Below, piece after piece: positions 25,482 through 37,690 of a DNA stretch of 64,000 bases (positions within the stretch are counted from its first letter, which is position 1; every line of letters begins with the position of its first letter). The stretch is taken from the NCBI GenBank assembly GCA_964058805.1, contig CAXKVV010002168.1, positions 62,001 to 126,000 of the forward strand, written 5' to 3'. The notes below the pieces were generated by a model. It searched no databases, was not told where the DNA came from, and saw only the letters and a list, made by a program, of their open reading frames with translations. The position numbers and the translations under genes were made by a program. The stretch is from Schoenoplectus triqueter (Eukaryota > Streptophyta > Magnoliopsida > Poales > Cyperaceae).

Positions 25482-28400
25482 ATGAGTCAGGGAGCGCAAA
25501 ACATGAAAAAGGGAGCTGACGCCCTCGGGACCGCCGAAAACGAGTCAGGGCGCGCAAAACATGGAAACAGGAGGCGACGCCCTCGGTACGGCCGAAAACG
25601 AGTCCGGGCGCGCAAAACATGAAAACGGGACCCGACGACCTCGGTACCGCTGATAATGAGTCCGGGCGCGCAAAACATGAAAACGGGACCCGACGCCCTC
25701 GGTACCGCCGAAAACGAGTCGGGGGGGCGCAAAACATGAAAACGGGACCCGACGCCCTAGGTACCGCCGAAAACGAGTCCGGGCGCGCAAAACATGAAAA
25801 CGGGACCCCACGCCCTCGGAACCGCCGAAAACGAGTCCGGGCGCGCAAAACATGAAAACAGGACCCGACGCCCTCGGTACCGTCGAAAACGGGACCCGAC
25901 GCCTTCGAGACCGCCGAAAACGAGTATGGGCGCGCAAAACATTAAAACGGGACCCGACGCCCTCAATATCGCCGAAAAAGAGTCCGGCCGCGCAAAACGT
26001 GAAAACAGGACTCAACGCCCACGGTACCGCCGAAAACGAGTCCGGGCACGCAAAACATGACAACGGGACCCGACAGCCTCGGTACCGCCGAAAATGAGTT
26101 CGGGCGCGCAAAACATGAAAACGATACCCGACGCCCTCGATAACGCCGAAAACGGGGCCCGACGCCTTCGAGACAGCCGAAAATGAGTCGGGGCGCGCAA
26201 AACATTAAAACGGGACCCGAAACCCTCAGTTCCGCCGAAAACGAGTCCAGGCGCGCAAAACATGAAAACGGGACCCGACGCCCTCGGTACCGCCGAAAAC
26301 GAGTCGGGGGGAGCAAAACATGAAAACGGGACCCGACGCCCTCGTTATCGCCGAAAACGAGTCCGGGCGCGCAAAACATGAAAACGGGACCCGACGCCCA
26401 AGGTACCGCCGAAAATGAGTCCTGGCGCGCAAAACATGAATACGGGACCCGACGCCCAAGGTACCGCCGAAAACGAGTCCGGGCGCTCAAAACAAGAAAA
26501 TGAGACACGACGCCCTCGGTACCGCCGAAAACGGGACCCGACGACTTCGTGACCGCCGAAAACGAGTCCGGGCGCGCAAAAAAAAACGGGACCCGACGCC
26601 CTCGGAATCGCCGAAAACGAGTCCGGGCGCGCAAAACATGACAACGGGACCCGACGGCCTCGGTACCGCCGAAAATGAGTTCGGGCGCGCAAAACAAGAT
26701 ACCCGACGCCCTCGATATCGCCGAAAACGGGGCCCGACGCCCTCGAGACAGCCGAAAACGAGTCCGGTCGCGCAAAACATTAATACGGGACCCAACGCCC
26801 TCGGTATCGCCGAAAACGAGTCCGGGCGCGCAAAACATGACAACGGGACCCGACGCCCTCGGTACCGCCGAAATCGAGTCTGGGGGCGCAAAACCTGAAA
26901 ACGGGACCCGACGCTCTCGAGACCGCCGAAAACGAGTCAGGGAGCGCAAAACAAGAAAATGAGACACGACCCCCTCGGTACCGCCGAAAATGGGACCCGA
27001 CGCCTTCGAGACCGCCGAAAACGAGTCCGGGCACGCAAAACATTAAAACGGGACCCGACGCCCTCGGTATCGCCAAAATGAGTCCGGGCGCGCAAAACAT
27101 GAAAACGGGACCCAACGGCCTCGGTACCGCCGAAAATGAGTTCGGGCGCGTAAAACATGAAAACGATACCCGACGCGCTCGATATCGCCGAAAACGGGGC
27201 CCGACGCCCTCGAGACAGCCGAAAACGTGTCCGGGCGCGCAAAACATTAAAACGGTACCCGACGCCCTCGGTATCGCCGAAAATGAGTCCGGGCGCAAAA
27301 AACATGAAAACGAGACCCGACGGCCACGGTACCTCCGAAAATGAGTTCGGACGCGCAAAACATGAAAACGATACCCGACGCCCTCAATACCGCCGAAAAC
27401 GGGACCCGACGCTCTCGAGACCGCCAAAAACGAGTCAGGGAGCGCAAAATAAGAAAACGGGAGCTGACGCCCTCGGGACCGCCGAAAACGAGTCGGGGGG
27501 CGCAAAAAATGGAAACGGGAGCCGACGCCCTCGGTACGGCCGAAAACGAGTCTGGGCGCGCAAAACATGAAAACGGGACCCGACGACCTCGGTACGGCCG
27601 AAAACGAGTCCGGGCGCGCAAAACATGAAAACGGGACCCGACGACCTCGGTACCGCCGATAACGAGTCCGGGGGCGCAAAACACGAAAACGGGACCCGAC
27701 GCCCTCGAGACCGCCGAAAACGAGTCTGGGCGCGCAAAACATGAAAACGGGACCCGACGACCTCGGTACCGCCGAAAACGAGTCCGGGCGCCCAAAACAT
27801 GAAAACGAGACCCGACGCCCTCGGTACCGCCGAAAACGAGTCTGGGGGCGCAAAACATGAAAACGGGACCCGACCCCCTCGGTAGCGCCGAAAACGAGTC
27901 CGGGCGCGCAAAACATGAAAACGGGACCCGACGCCCAAGGTACCGCCGAAAACGAGTCCTGGCGCGCAAAACATGAAAACGGGACCCGACGCCCTCGGTA
28001 CCGCCGAAAACGATTCCGGGCGCGCAAAACATGAAAACCGGACCCGACGCCCTCGGTACCGCCAAAAACGAGTCCGGGCGCGCAAAACATGACAACGGGA
28101 CCCGACGGCCTCGGTACCATCGAAAATGAGTTCGGGCGCGCAAAACATGAAAACGATACCCGACGCCCTCGATATCGCCGAAAACGGGGCCCGACGCCTT
28201 CGAGACAGCCGAAAACGAGTATGGGCGCGCAAAACATTAAAACGAGACCCGAAACCCTCGGTACCGACGAAAACGAGTCCGGGCGCGCAAAACATGAAAA
28301 CGGGACCCGACGCCCTCGGTACCGCCGAAAACGAGTCTGGGGGCGCAAAACATGAAAACGGGACCCGACGCCCTAGTTATCGCCGTAAACGAGTCCGGGC

Positions 28401-31400
28401 GCGCAAAACATGAAAACGGGACCCGACGCCCAAGGTACCGCCGAAAATGAGTCCTGGCGCGCAAAACATGAAAACGGGATCCGACACCCTCGGTACCGCC
28501 GAAAAAGAGTCCGGGCGCGCAAAACATGAAAACGGGACCCGACGCCCTTGGTACCGTCGAAAACGAGTCCGGGCGCGCAAAACAAGAAAATCAGACACGA
28601 CGCACTCGGTACTGCCGAAAACGGGACCCGACACCTTCGAGACCGCCGAAAACGAGTCCGGGCGCGCAAAACATTAAAACGGGACCCGACGCCCTCGGTA
28701 TCGCCGAAAACGAGTCCGGGCGCGCAAAACATTAAAACGGGACCCGACGGCCTCGGTACCGCCGAAAATGAGTCCGGGCGCGCAAAACATGAAAACGATA
28801 CCCGACGCCCTCGATACCGCCGAAAACGGGACCCGACGCCCTCGAGACCGCCGAAAACGAGTCAGGGAGCGCAAAACATGAAAACGGGAGCCGACGCCCT
28901 CGGGACCGCCGAAAACGAGTCGGGGCGCGCAAAACATGGAAACGGGAGCCGACGCCCTCGGTATGGCCGAAAACGAGCCCGGGCACGCAAAAAATGAAAA
29001 CGGGACCCGACGCCCTTGCTATCGCCGAAAACGAGTCCGGGCGGCGCAAAACATGACAACGGGACCCGACGGCCTCGGTACCGCCGAAAAGGAGTTCGGG
29101 CGCGCAAAACATGAAAACGATACCCGACGCCCTCGATATCGCCGAAAACGGGGCCCGACGCCTTCGAGACAGCCGAAAACGAGTCTGGGCGCGCAAAACA
29201 TTAAAACGGGACCTGAAACCCTCGGTACCGCCGAAAACGAGTCCGGGCGCGCAAAACATGAAAACGGGACCCGACGCCCTCGGTACCGCCGAAAATGAGT
29301 TTGGGGGCGCAAAACATGAAAACGGGACCCGTCGCCCTCGTTATCGCCGAAAATGAGTCCGGGCGCGCAAAACATGAAAACGGGACCCGACGCCCAAGGT
29401 ACCGCCGAAAATGAGTCCTGGCGCGCAAAACATGAAAACGGGACCCGACGCCCAAGGTACCGCCGAAAATGAGTCCTGGCGCGCAAAACATGAAAACGGG
29501 ACCCGACACCCTCGGTACCGCCGAAAACGAGAACGGGCGCGCAAAACATGAAAACGGGACCCGACGCCCTCGGTACCGCCGAAAACGAGTCCGGGCGCGT
29601 AAAACAAGAAAATGAGACACGACGCCCTCTGTACCGCCGAAAACGAGTCCGAGCGCGCAAAACATGAAAACGGGACCCGACGGTCTCGGTACTGCCGAAA
29701 ATGAGTTCGGGCGCGCAAAACATGAAAACGATACCCGACGCCCTTGATACCGCCAAAAACGGGACCCGACGCCCTCGAGACCGCCGAAAACGAGTCAGGG
29801 GGCGCAAAATATGAAAACGTGACCCGACGCCCTCAGTACTGCCGATAACGAGTCCGGGCGTGCAAAACATGAAAACGGGATCTGAAGCCCTCGGTACCGC
29901 CGAAAACGAGTCCGGGCAGGCAAAACATGATAACGGGATCGGAAGCCCTCGGTACCGCCGAAAACGAGTCCGGGCGCGCAAAACATGAAAACGGGACCCG
30001 ACGCCCTCGGTACCGCCGAAAACGAGTCCGGGAGCGCAAAACATGAAAACGGGACCCGACGCCCTCGGTACCGCCGAAAATGAGTCGGGGCGTGCAAAAC
30101 ATGAAAATAGGACACGACGCCCTCGGTACCACCGAAAATGAGTTCGGGCGCGCAAAACATGAAAACGGGACCCGACGCCCTCGGTACCGCCGAAAACGAG
30201 TCGGGGCGCGCAAAACAAGAAAATGAGACACGACGCCCTCGGTACTGCCGAAAATGGGACCCGACGCCTTCGAGACCGCCGAAAACTAGTTCGGGCACGC
30301 AAAACATTAAGACGGGACCCGACGCCCTCGGTATCGCCAAAACGAGTCCGAGCGCGCAAAACGTGAAAACGGGACCCAACGGCCTCGGTACCGCCGAACA
30401 TGAGTTCGGGCGCGCAAAACATGAAAACGATACCCGACGCCCTCGATATCGCCGAAAACGGGGCCTGACGCCCTCGAGACAGCCGAAAACGTGTCCGGGC
30501 GCGCAAAACATGAAAATGGGGCCCGACGGCCTCGGTACCGCCGAAAATGAGTCCGGGCGCGCAAAACATGAAAACGATACCCGACGCCCTCGATACCGCC
30601 GAAAACGGGACCCCACGCCCTCGAGACCGCCGAAAACGAGTCAGGGAGCGCAAAACATGAAAACGGGAGCTGACGCCCTCGGGACCGCCGAAAACGAGTC
30701 GGGGCGCGCAAAACATGGAAACGGGAGCAGACGCCCTCGGTACGGCCGAAAACGAGTCGGGGCGCACAAAACATGAAAACGGGACCCGACGACCTCGGTA
30801 CCGCCGAAAACGAGTCCGGGCGCCCAAAACATGAAAACGAGACCCGACGCCCTCGGTACCGCCGATAATGAGTCCGGGCGCGCAAAACATGAAAACGGGA
30901 CCCGACGACCTCGGTACCGCCGATAACGAGTCCGGGCGCGCAAAACATGAAAACGGGACCCGATGCCCTCGGTACCGCCGAAAACGAGTCCGGGCGCGCA
31001 AAACATGAAAACGGGACCCGACGCCCAAGGTACGGTCGAAAACGAGTCCTGGCGCGCAAGACATGAAAACGGGACCCGACGCCCTCGGTACCGCCGAAAA
31101 CGAGTCCGGGCGCGCAAAACATGAAAACAGGACCCGACGCCCTCGGTACCGCCGAAAATGAGTCCGGGCGCGCAAAACATGAAAACGATACCCGACGCCC
31201 TCGATACCGCCGAAAACGGGACCCGACGCCCTCGAGACCGCCGAAAACGAGTCAGGGAGCGCAAAACATGAAAACGGGAGCCGACGCCCTCGGGACCGCC
31301 GAAAACGAGTCGGGGCGCGCAAAACATGGAAACGGGAGCCGACGCCCTCGGTATGGCCGAAAACGAGTCCGGGCACGCAAAAAATGAAAACTGGACCCGA

Positions 31401-32445
31401 CGCCCTTGCTATCGCCGAAAACGAGTCCGGGCGGCGCAAAACATGACAACGGGACCCGACGGCCTCGGTACCGCCGAAAATGAGTTCGGGCGCGCAAAAC
31501 ATGAAAACGATACCCGACGCCCTCGATATCGCCGAAAACGGGGCCCGACGCCTTCGAGACAGCCGAAAACGAGTCTGGGCGCGCAAAACATTAAAACGGG
31601 ACCCGAAACCCTCGGTACCGCCGAAAACGAGTCCGGGCGCGCAAAACATGAAAACGGGACCCGACGCCCTCGGTACCGCCGAAAACGAGTTTGGGGGCGC
31701 AAAACATGAAAACGGGACCCGTCGCCCTCGTTATCGCCGAAAATGAGTCCGGGCGCGCAAAACATGAAAACGGGACCCGACGCCCAAGGTACCGCCGAAA
31801 ACGAGTCCGGGCGCGCAAAACATGACAACGGGACCTGACGGCCTCGGTACCGCCGAAAATGAGTTCGGGCGCGCAAAACAAGAAAACGATACCCGACGCC
31901 CTCGATATCGCCGAAAACGGGGCCCGACGCCCTCGAGACAGCCGAAAACGAGTCCGGGCGCGCAAAACATTAAAACGGGACCCGACGGCCTCGGTACCGC
32001 CGAAAATGAGTCCGGGCGCGCAAAACATGAAAACGATACCCGACGCCCTCGATACCGCCGAAAACGGGACCCGACGCCCTCGAGACCGTCGAAAACGAGT
32101 CAGGGAGCGCAAAACATGAAAACGGGAGCCGACGCCCTCGGGACCGCCGAAAACGAGTCGGGGCGCGCAAAACATGGAAACGGGAGCCGACGCCCTCGGT
32201 ATGGCCGAAAATGAGTCCGGGCACGCAAAACATGAAAACGGGACCCGACGCCCTTGCTATCGCCGAAAATGAGTCCGGCCGCGCAAAACATGACTCCGCA
32301 CCGCCGCTGGGCGATGGGATGCGGAAGAAGGACACGGAGATCCCTCCCAAGCGTGCATCTGTTAAGTGCCGGCTGATTCTGCCGTTTAGAGAGATTTAGA
32401 TGCACATTCAGGGGGTTTTTAGTGATTGTGAGTTCTTATAGATTC

Positions 32446-32467
32446 CGGTGGGCGCAAGCCCCCACCG
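32446..32467. other. Conserved GC hairpin
   Basis: CGGTGGG (32446-32452) pairs with CCCACCG (32461-32467) around an 8-nt loop. It is conserved in the copy at about 61337-61360. It lies about 150 bp past the end of the satellite in both flanks. A terminator-like or structural role is possible but unproven. Confidence 0.5.
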
Positions 32468-32574
32468 TTAATTACCCTGGGCTACTAACCTCGAGGCACC
32501 TCTGGATCTTTAAAAGAGAGAAGCAAATAGTATAGTTAAATGAGGGTCAAGTGGTCATCTGAGTTCACAAAAAG

Positions 32575-33375
32575 GTCCCGTGGAAGACGAACCTACTACA
32601 GATCGGTTCAGTCTTTATCGCCTCGAGAGATAACTTTACTACAGATCAGATTAGTCTCTTCAGAGGGGTTTGAGGTGAGTCTACTACAGAATGACTCAAT
32701 CCTCAGTTCATCTAGAAAATGAACCTACTTTAGAACGGTTCACAGTTGATCCTATGGAAGACGAACCTACTACAGGTCGGTTCGAGAGATAACCTTACTA
32801 CAGATCAGGTCAATCTCTTCAGAGGGGCTTGAGGTGAGTCTACTACAGAATGACTCGACCTCAGTTTATCTAGAAAATGAACCTACTTCAGAACGGTTCA
32901 TAATTGATCCTATGGAAGACGAACCTACTACAGGTCGGTTCAGTCTATACCGCCTCGAGAGATAACCTTACTACAGATCAGATTAGTCTCTTCAGAGGGG
33001 CTTGAGGTGAGTCTACTACAGAACGACTCAACCTCAGTTGATCTAGAAGATAAACCTACTACAGAACGGTTCAATCTTAACTAGTCAACAACCAATCACA
33101 CAAAATGCAACTCGAAGCACTGAGCCAGTTGATCTTGAGGTTGGTGAATCAGGAGAAGGGTGGATTTGACCCACGTGTTTCTTCTCACTGATCTTCTAGA
33201 TCATGAATTCGAAGCACTAAGCCGATTCATAAACCTAGGAACACAATTGCACACAATGTCAAACCTGAAGCATTGGGCCAGCTTAACATTGAAGCATGTG
33301 TTAGTGAAGGAACCTACTACAGAACGGTTCACATTCACTGTTTCGTGGATGAGTCTACTACAGAACGATTCAATC
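32575..33375. repeat. Family of 21-bp hairpins with constant TACTACAGA loop
   Basis: At least a dozen copies of a mini-palindrome: a 5-6 bp stem around an 11-nt loop tactacaga-c. Stem sequences differ but stay complementary: GAACC/GGTTC (for example 32589-32609), GAGTC/GACTC (32677-32697) and TAACCT/AGGTTA-like. They sit in a larger repeat of roughly 170 bp that also holds cctcgagagata and cagaggggcttgaggtgag. Copy 2 (61480-62070) shows loop variants and compensatory stem changes. No known family recognised. Confidence 0.75.
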
Positions 33376-33477
33376 TCACAATCTCGGGAGATGAACCAGA
33401 AGACAAACTTATCGACGGATGAGTTCAGTCTTACTAGCTCAAATGGTCATGAATTACTTGTTCATGACACCGAGTCA

Positions 33478-33960
33478 TTAAGATGTCACTTCTCTCGGAC
33501 ATCGTAATGTTCTTATCTTTTGGAGTCGACATATCTCTTCATGTTGATGTCGCAGCCTTGGTTATTCTTCAACAAGCGTCAAGATGTTCTTGTCTCGACT
33601 AATTGTTCTAAATGTTGCATTACTTGTGCAAAATCACTATGTTGCTCTACACCCCTTGTGTGAGCGTATTCAGTCATGAGTCATTTGTTCATGGTAGTGA
33701 ATTATTAAGATGTCTCTTCTCTCGGACATCGTAATGTTCTTCTTCTTCAAAGTCGACATATCTCTCCATGTTGATGTCGCAGCTTTGGTCATTCTTCAAC
33801 AAGTGTCGAGATGTTCTTGTCTCGACATATCTTCTCATGTTGCTGTTGCAGCCTTGGTTATTTTTCGTCGAGATGTTCTTGTCCCGACTAATCGCTCTAA
33901 ATGTTACATTATGTGCACAAAATCACTGTGTTGCTCTACATCCCTTGTGTGAGCATATTT
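33478..33960. repeat. 227-bp tandem repeat, two copies
   Basis: agatgtc-cttctctcggacatcgtaatgttctt starts at about 33481 and again at about 33708, each followed by gtcgacatatctc, gatgtcgcagc, gatgttcttgtctcgac and ccttgtgtgagc. It contains hairpins such as GATGTC/GACATC and TGTCGAGA/TCTCGACA. Related units recur at 62176-62830, where gtcaagatgttcttgtctcgac is further amplified. It is non-coding as far as I can see. Confidence 0.7.
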
Positions 33961-35055
33961 GTTCACCTCTAAAATGTAAAAAGATTATTACATAATATCT
34001 TTCATTATTATCTCTATTATAAAGGTGAATTTATTTTTATTTTTAAACTCTATTTATTTCTGTAGAAAATTATTTACAAAAATAATAGGAAATGGGCTAG
34101 CTATTAACTAGAATTTTATTTATATTTTTGGGATTTTATAATAGCTAAAGTAATAGAATTCTATTTTTATTATTTCTAAACTCTATTTATTTTGTAGAAA
34201 ATCACTTACAAAATAATAGAAAATAAATTGGCTATGATTTTATTTATATTTTTAGGATATTTATAATAGCCAAAGTAATAGAACTTTATTACCATATTTT
34301 GTTATTTTGAAATACTATTTATCTTGTAGGAATTATTTTACAAAACAAAAGATGAATTAGCTATGTTGTTTTTATTTTTTATTTTTAGGATCTATAATAG
34401 CTAGGAAGAAATCATTATTAATATTCTATTCTATTTATGATAGTTTTCATTATATTTTTATTATTTCTATTTATTATCTATAGAAAAATATAAGATTTTG
34501 TTTTATTATTATCATTATTATTTGAAATAGCCATAAATGATGAAATTCATTATATTCTCTATTACAATTATTATTTTTATTGTATTTTTATTCATCAAAA
34601 ATATTCTCATTATTAATATTTCTTTAAGCAGAAAGTAATAACATTTTTTTTATTATTATTGTATTTTTATTCAAATTTTAGAAAAAACAACCAAAGGGAT
34701 ACAATCTATTTTACTATATTATTTATTTTAGAAATATATATATTTCTTATTTTTACAGAGAATATTATCATGATATTTATTTGATATTATTATTTATTAT
34801 CTTTCTTTTTATTAAAGAATAGAGCTGATCTCATTATTTATTATTGCATATTATTATTGTCATTATTATTTTATAGAAAATCACCAGAAAAATCATTAAA
34901 ACATGCTCAATTATTATTTATGATTTTATTTAAATTTTTGGAATTTTTATAGTATTTAAAATGGCAAATCAAAGCTAAGTCAAATATATCAATACATGTA
35001 ACATCTTTGCTTTTAAATTGTTTTAATATGATAATATTTTTAAAATTGAAATATT
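33961..35055. other. AT-rich tail of the right flank, no gene
   Basis: Extremely AT-rich, dominated by tttattatta and ttatttttat words, with recurrent blocks (aaatcacttacaaaataatag, ataatagctaa) that read as degenerate internal repeats. It is collinear with 62840-64000. Nothing coding. Confidence 0.6.
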
Positions 35056-36800
35056 ATTATATATAAAAATATTATGAAAAACAGAGAAACTTTAGAAACA
35101 AATTTGAGTTAATTTGGAGTTCGGGAACATTTTCAAGTGATTTATTTACCCTATACTTTTAATATTCTGTTATTATTCAACCATTGGGCCCAATCTGGGC
35201 CTTTGGATCCATACCGAGATTAGTGTATATCTTTCATATAACTTTATTCTTATTTGGGCGGTTCGATCTATTTTGAGATTAGTTCCTAGTAGATAAACGA
35301 TTTAGATATATTCATTATTATTTCCTTAACTGTCGATTCGTGGGAGCCATTGGATTTCTTTAAGATTCACTCAATCACACTAAGATCTGTGTTCGCGCAT
35401 CAAATATCACGCTGGGGCATCTCTTCATCTCCTTCGTTGATCGTTTCACTGAGATACGTGCTATCACACTTCCGGTGATCGGAGATCTTGATCGATGATC
35501 GGCCACCGCCACCAGCATCGCCTTGCTTGGAGGAGTATGATCTTGATCTCTGATTTGAAATCCATCGGCCAGATTGCTGCGTAACCCAGTACCGTTTTGG
35601 TATAGTTTACAATCCGGTACCGACTGCTTTGATCGTTTATTTCGATCAAATTGCCAATTGATTCTTGTGAAATCTTTTAGATTATTCTTTGTTAATCGAT
35701 GTCATACTGGGTTATCTCTTCGATTTTGTTTTAATTACAATCTTCCCCGAGTAATTGATCTCGGTATATACTGGTACCGCACGATTCAATTCAAACAATC
35801 AAGTTCCTTTCAAATTGTGCTCAATTTTGGCGATGTCTTCTCTCAAATACGCATAACCCGACTATATTACTATGTCTAGATTACTAATTTAATCTCTACA
35901 CAGAAATATCGATTTGAATTTTGACAATTACTTAATCGACTGAACTGGGAGGATGGAATCCTTCTACCAGTTGCTTAATCCATCAATTGAACGAAGAATG
36001 GGAGGTCTACCAGAGGCCTACTACCAATCTTAACCCTTTAAGTACATTATTTCAAGAAAAAAAAGGAAAGAGAGATGTGGAATTGATTCAAGAATCTAGA
36101 AAATTGAATATTGAAACCCGGCTCTTTGATATCTTTGAACATTTATAATGCTTTATATTTGAAATTTCAAGTTTATGACAGTAAAACTGAAGATCCATAA
36201 AGCAAAAGAAAGATGAAATCATAGAAACAAATTCAAACATAAAACTCTAATAACAATTGCATTTTATCAATTCGGTTTACATTATTGCAATAGTTCAAGA
36301 ATCTTCACCTTGCACCTACCTTATTCGATTGAAGATGCACAAAGAGCTGTTCAATTTCAATCTAATTGAGAGAGTTAAGCTTGAAGCTTGCTCTACTATC
36401 AATTGATCTCAATTTCGGCTTTGGAGATCACTTCCACCTCTTCTCTTTCTCCCTTGCTATTGTATCTCTCTCTCTCTCTTACTTGTCAGGATTTTTCATA
36501 TTGCCCCCTTTGTTCTCTAATTCTGTGAGTTTATATAGGCTAAGGTGTGAAATTTGCTAAATGGTGATAGGTTGGAGGATTAGCACTTGGATCACGGCTT
36601 GGATTCAATCTCCACCCTTGGTTCAGTTTAGATCAATGGTTAGTATGCTACTGTGCTTTCTAATCACTCAGTTGAATCAACATTTGGCAGTTAGGCCGTT
36701 TGAGTTAGTTACACACATTTTCATATTTACTCTTTTTGCCATTTCCCATATTAATTAACCATCATTCTCTTCTGGACTGTTCTAGAACCTTCTCACCATT
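35056..36800. other. Intergenic DNA, no gene recognised
   Basis: AT-rich sequence between the duplicated flank and the PMD gene. Hairpins are present, for example GTACCG/CGGTAC (35589-35620) and TTTGATCG/CGATCAAA (35628-35650). A short CT microsatellite lies at about 36465-36480. Open frames at 35574 and 36366 are short, AT-rich and without recognisable domains. Confidence 0.5.
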
Positions 36801-36810
36801 TGCCAGTCGC

Positions 36811-36838
36811 CAATAAGCCCTCCTACATCCTATAAAAG
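36811..36838 (+). promoter_or_regulatory. Candidate CCAAT and TATA promoter of the PMD gene
   Basis: CCAAT at about 36810-36814 and TATAAAAG at 36831-36838 precede the predicted first coding exon (ATG 37292) by about 450 bp, leaving room for a 5' UTR. The TATA box is a close match to the plant core element. Assignment rests only on position and motif. Confidence 0.45.
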
Positions 36839-37690
36839 CCTCTGTATGGCTTGGAATTTTTTTCTTTCCCCATTTGAGCCCGATTTTCACTTGATCATCA
36901 TTGCTGTTATTTCCTCTTCAATCCATTCAATTGTGAGCTCCTTTAGCCTCCTCTTAATCCCAGTAGTTGATCTAGTTTGTCTCTTGCACCATTGGTGTAG
37001 TCCATTGTCAAGTTTGAACTCACTGTTCTTCTCCCGGTTATTGACTTGGTGAAATACTATTGCAAAGCTTCAAAAGGTATTAGTGAAAGGAAGCTACTTG
37101 CATAATCAATTTCGCATTTGCGAGCTTGCAAAGGTCAGTCCCAATTTCAACCTCGCTAATTGTTTTAGACTAATTTTCCTTGTTCTTTTCGCAATCTTCA
37201 AAATTCATAGCTTTTTCATGCTTTAATCAATGTTCTGCATCTTTATATTGAAGGAATTTGAATCATTGTGCCATCTCTAGCTTATTCATCCATGGCGCCT
37301 CTCGATCAATCGCGCGGAAGAAAGAGACGCAGAGGAAGAAGAGAAGAAGGAAGCGCCTCTGGAGGGGTTGGCCTCGGCGCATGTGAACCGCAACGGAGTA
37401 GGGTCCACAGTCAGAGGGATGATGTGCATGAGCCAGGTACGCTTTTCCATTCTTTCTCCTTTATTTAAATTCCGGTTGTATTTGAATGAGTTTGGTTCAC
37501 ATAGCGGCTTATGCACCTCTGACTCATAATCCTGACAATAGGGTCCCACTTGTAAGTCTCTTGTGTCTAGGCTTACAGAGATGATTATTAACTGATTAAT
37601 TCACAGATTAGCATTAATCATGCTGAGTTGGCTTGTCATGATTGGTTGCTAGGTTAAGCACTCCCCTTTAGCATTAATGATTTAATTAAC

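Larger units (their letters stand above)
3345..32292. repeat. 58-bp GC-rich satellite array 1
   Basis: About 29 kb of head-to-tail 58-bp monomers. The core words are ggtaccgccgaaaacgag, then cgggcgcgcaaaacatg, then aaaacgggacccgacgccc. The consensus holds ten CpG dinucleotides per 58 bp, against AT-rich flanks. A 31-bp short monomer recurs, made by a 27-bp deletion between two copies of gaaaacg. Diagnostic variants (gtatcgcc, gataccgcc, gagaccgcc, gttacc, catt/caag/catgg for catg) occur in a repeating order, giving higher-order units of about 468 and 526 bp. The consensus has no stop on the minus strand in any frame, which creates overlapping open frames up to 1002 codons; they encode one cycling 58-residue peptide and are not annotated as genes. 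Confidence 0.97.
32296..35055. repeat. Right flank of array 1, copy 1 of a duplicated segment
   Basis: Collinear and highly similar to 61185-64000, beginning with the GC-rich ccgcaccgccgctgggcg that directly follows satellite in both places. Order in both copies: GC-rich border; ttcaggggg and a GC hairpin; a block of TACTACAGA hairpins; a block of gatgttcttgtctcgac repeats; then about 1.1 kb of very AT-rich sequence ending with caaagctaagtcaaatatatc. The shared flank shows that the satellite belongs to a larger dispersed or duplicated unit. No gene is evident; small frames at 32540, 33160 and 33710 lie in repeats. Confidence 0.9.

Noticed and set aside
3254..32205. Dozens of minus-strand open frames of 80-1002 codons in the satellite
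   Set aside because: They overlap in all three frames, all encode the same cycling 58-residue peptide, and follow from a stop-free unit of 58 bp. No frame is favoured.
3325..32214. Plus-strand open frames of 60-165 codons starting MKTGPDALG and similar
   Set aside because: Each starts at the atg of a monomer and ends at a tga or tag in a later one; they are satellite products.
3345..32292. CRISPR-like array from the regular spacing
   Set aside because: There are no unique spacers: the whole 58-bp unit repeats, the array is 29 kb, and the context is plant.
3345..32292. Ribosomal DNA intergenic spacer repeats
   Set aside because: No 18S, 5.8S or 25S sequence is adjacent; the flanks are AT-rich element sequence and a PMD gene.
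35464..37052. Small open frames of 60-100 codons upstream of the PMD gene
   Set aside because: AT-rich or hydrophobic chance frames without domains, splice context or conservation evidence.
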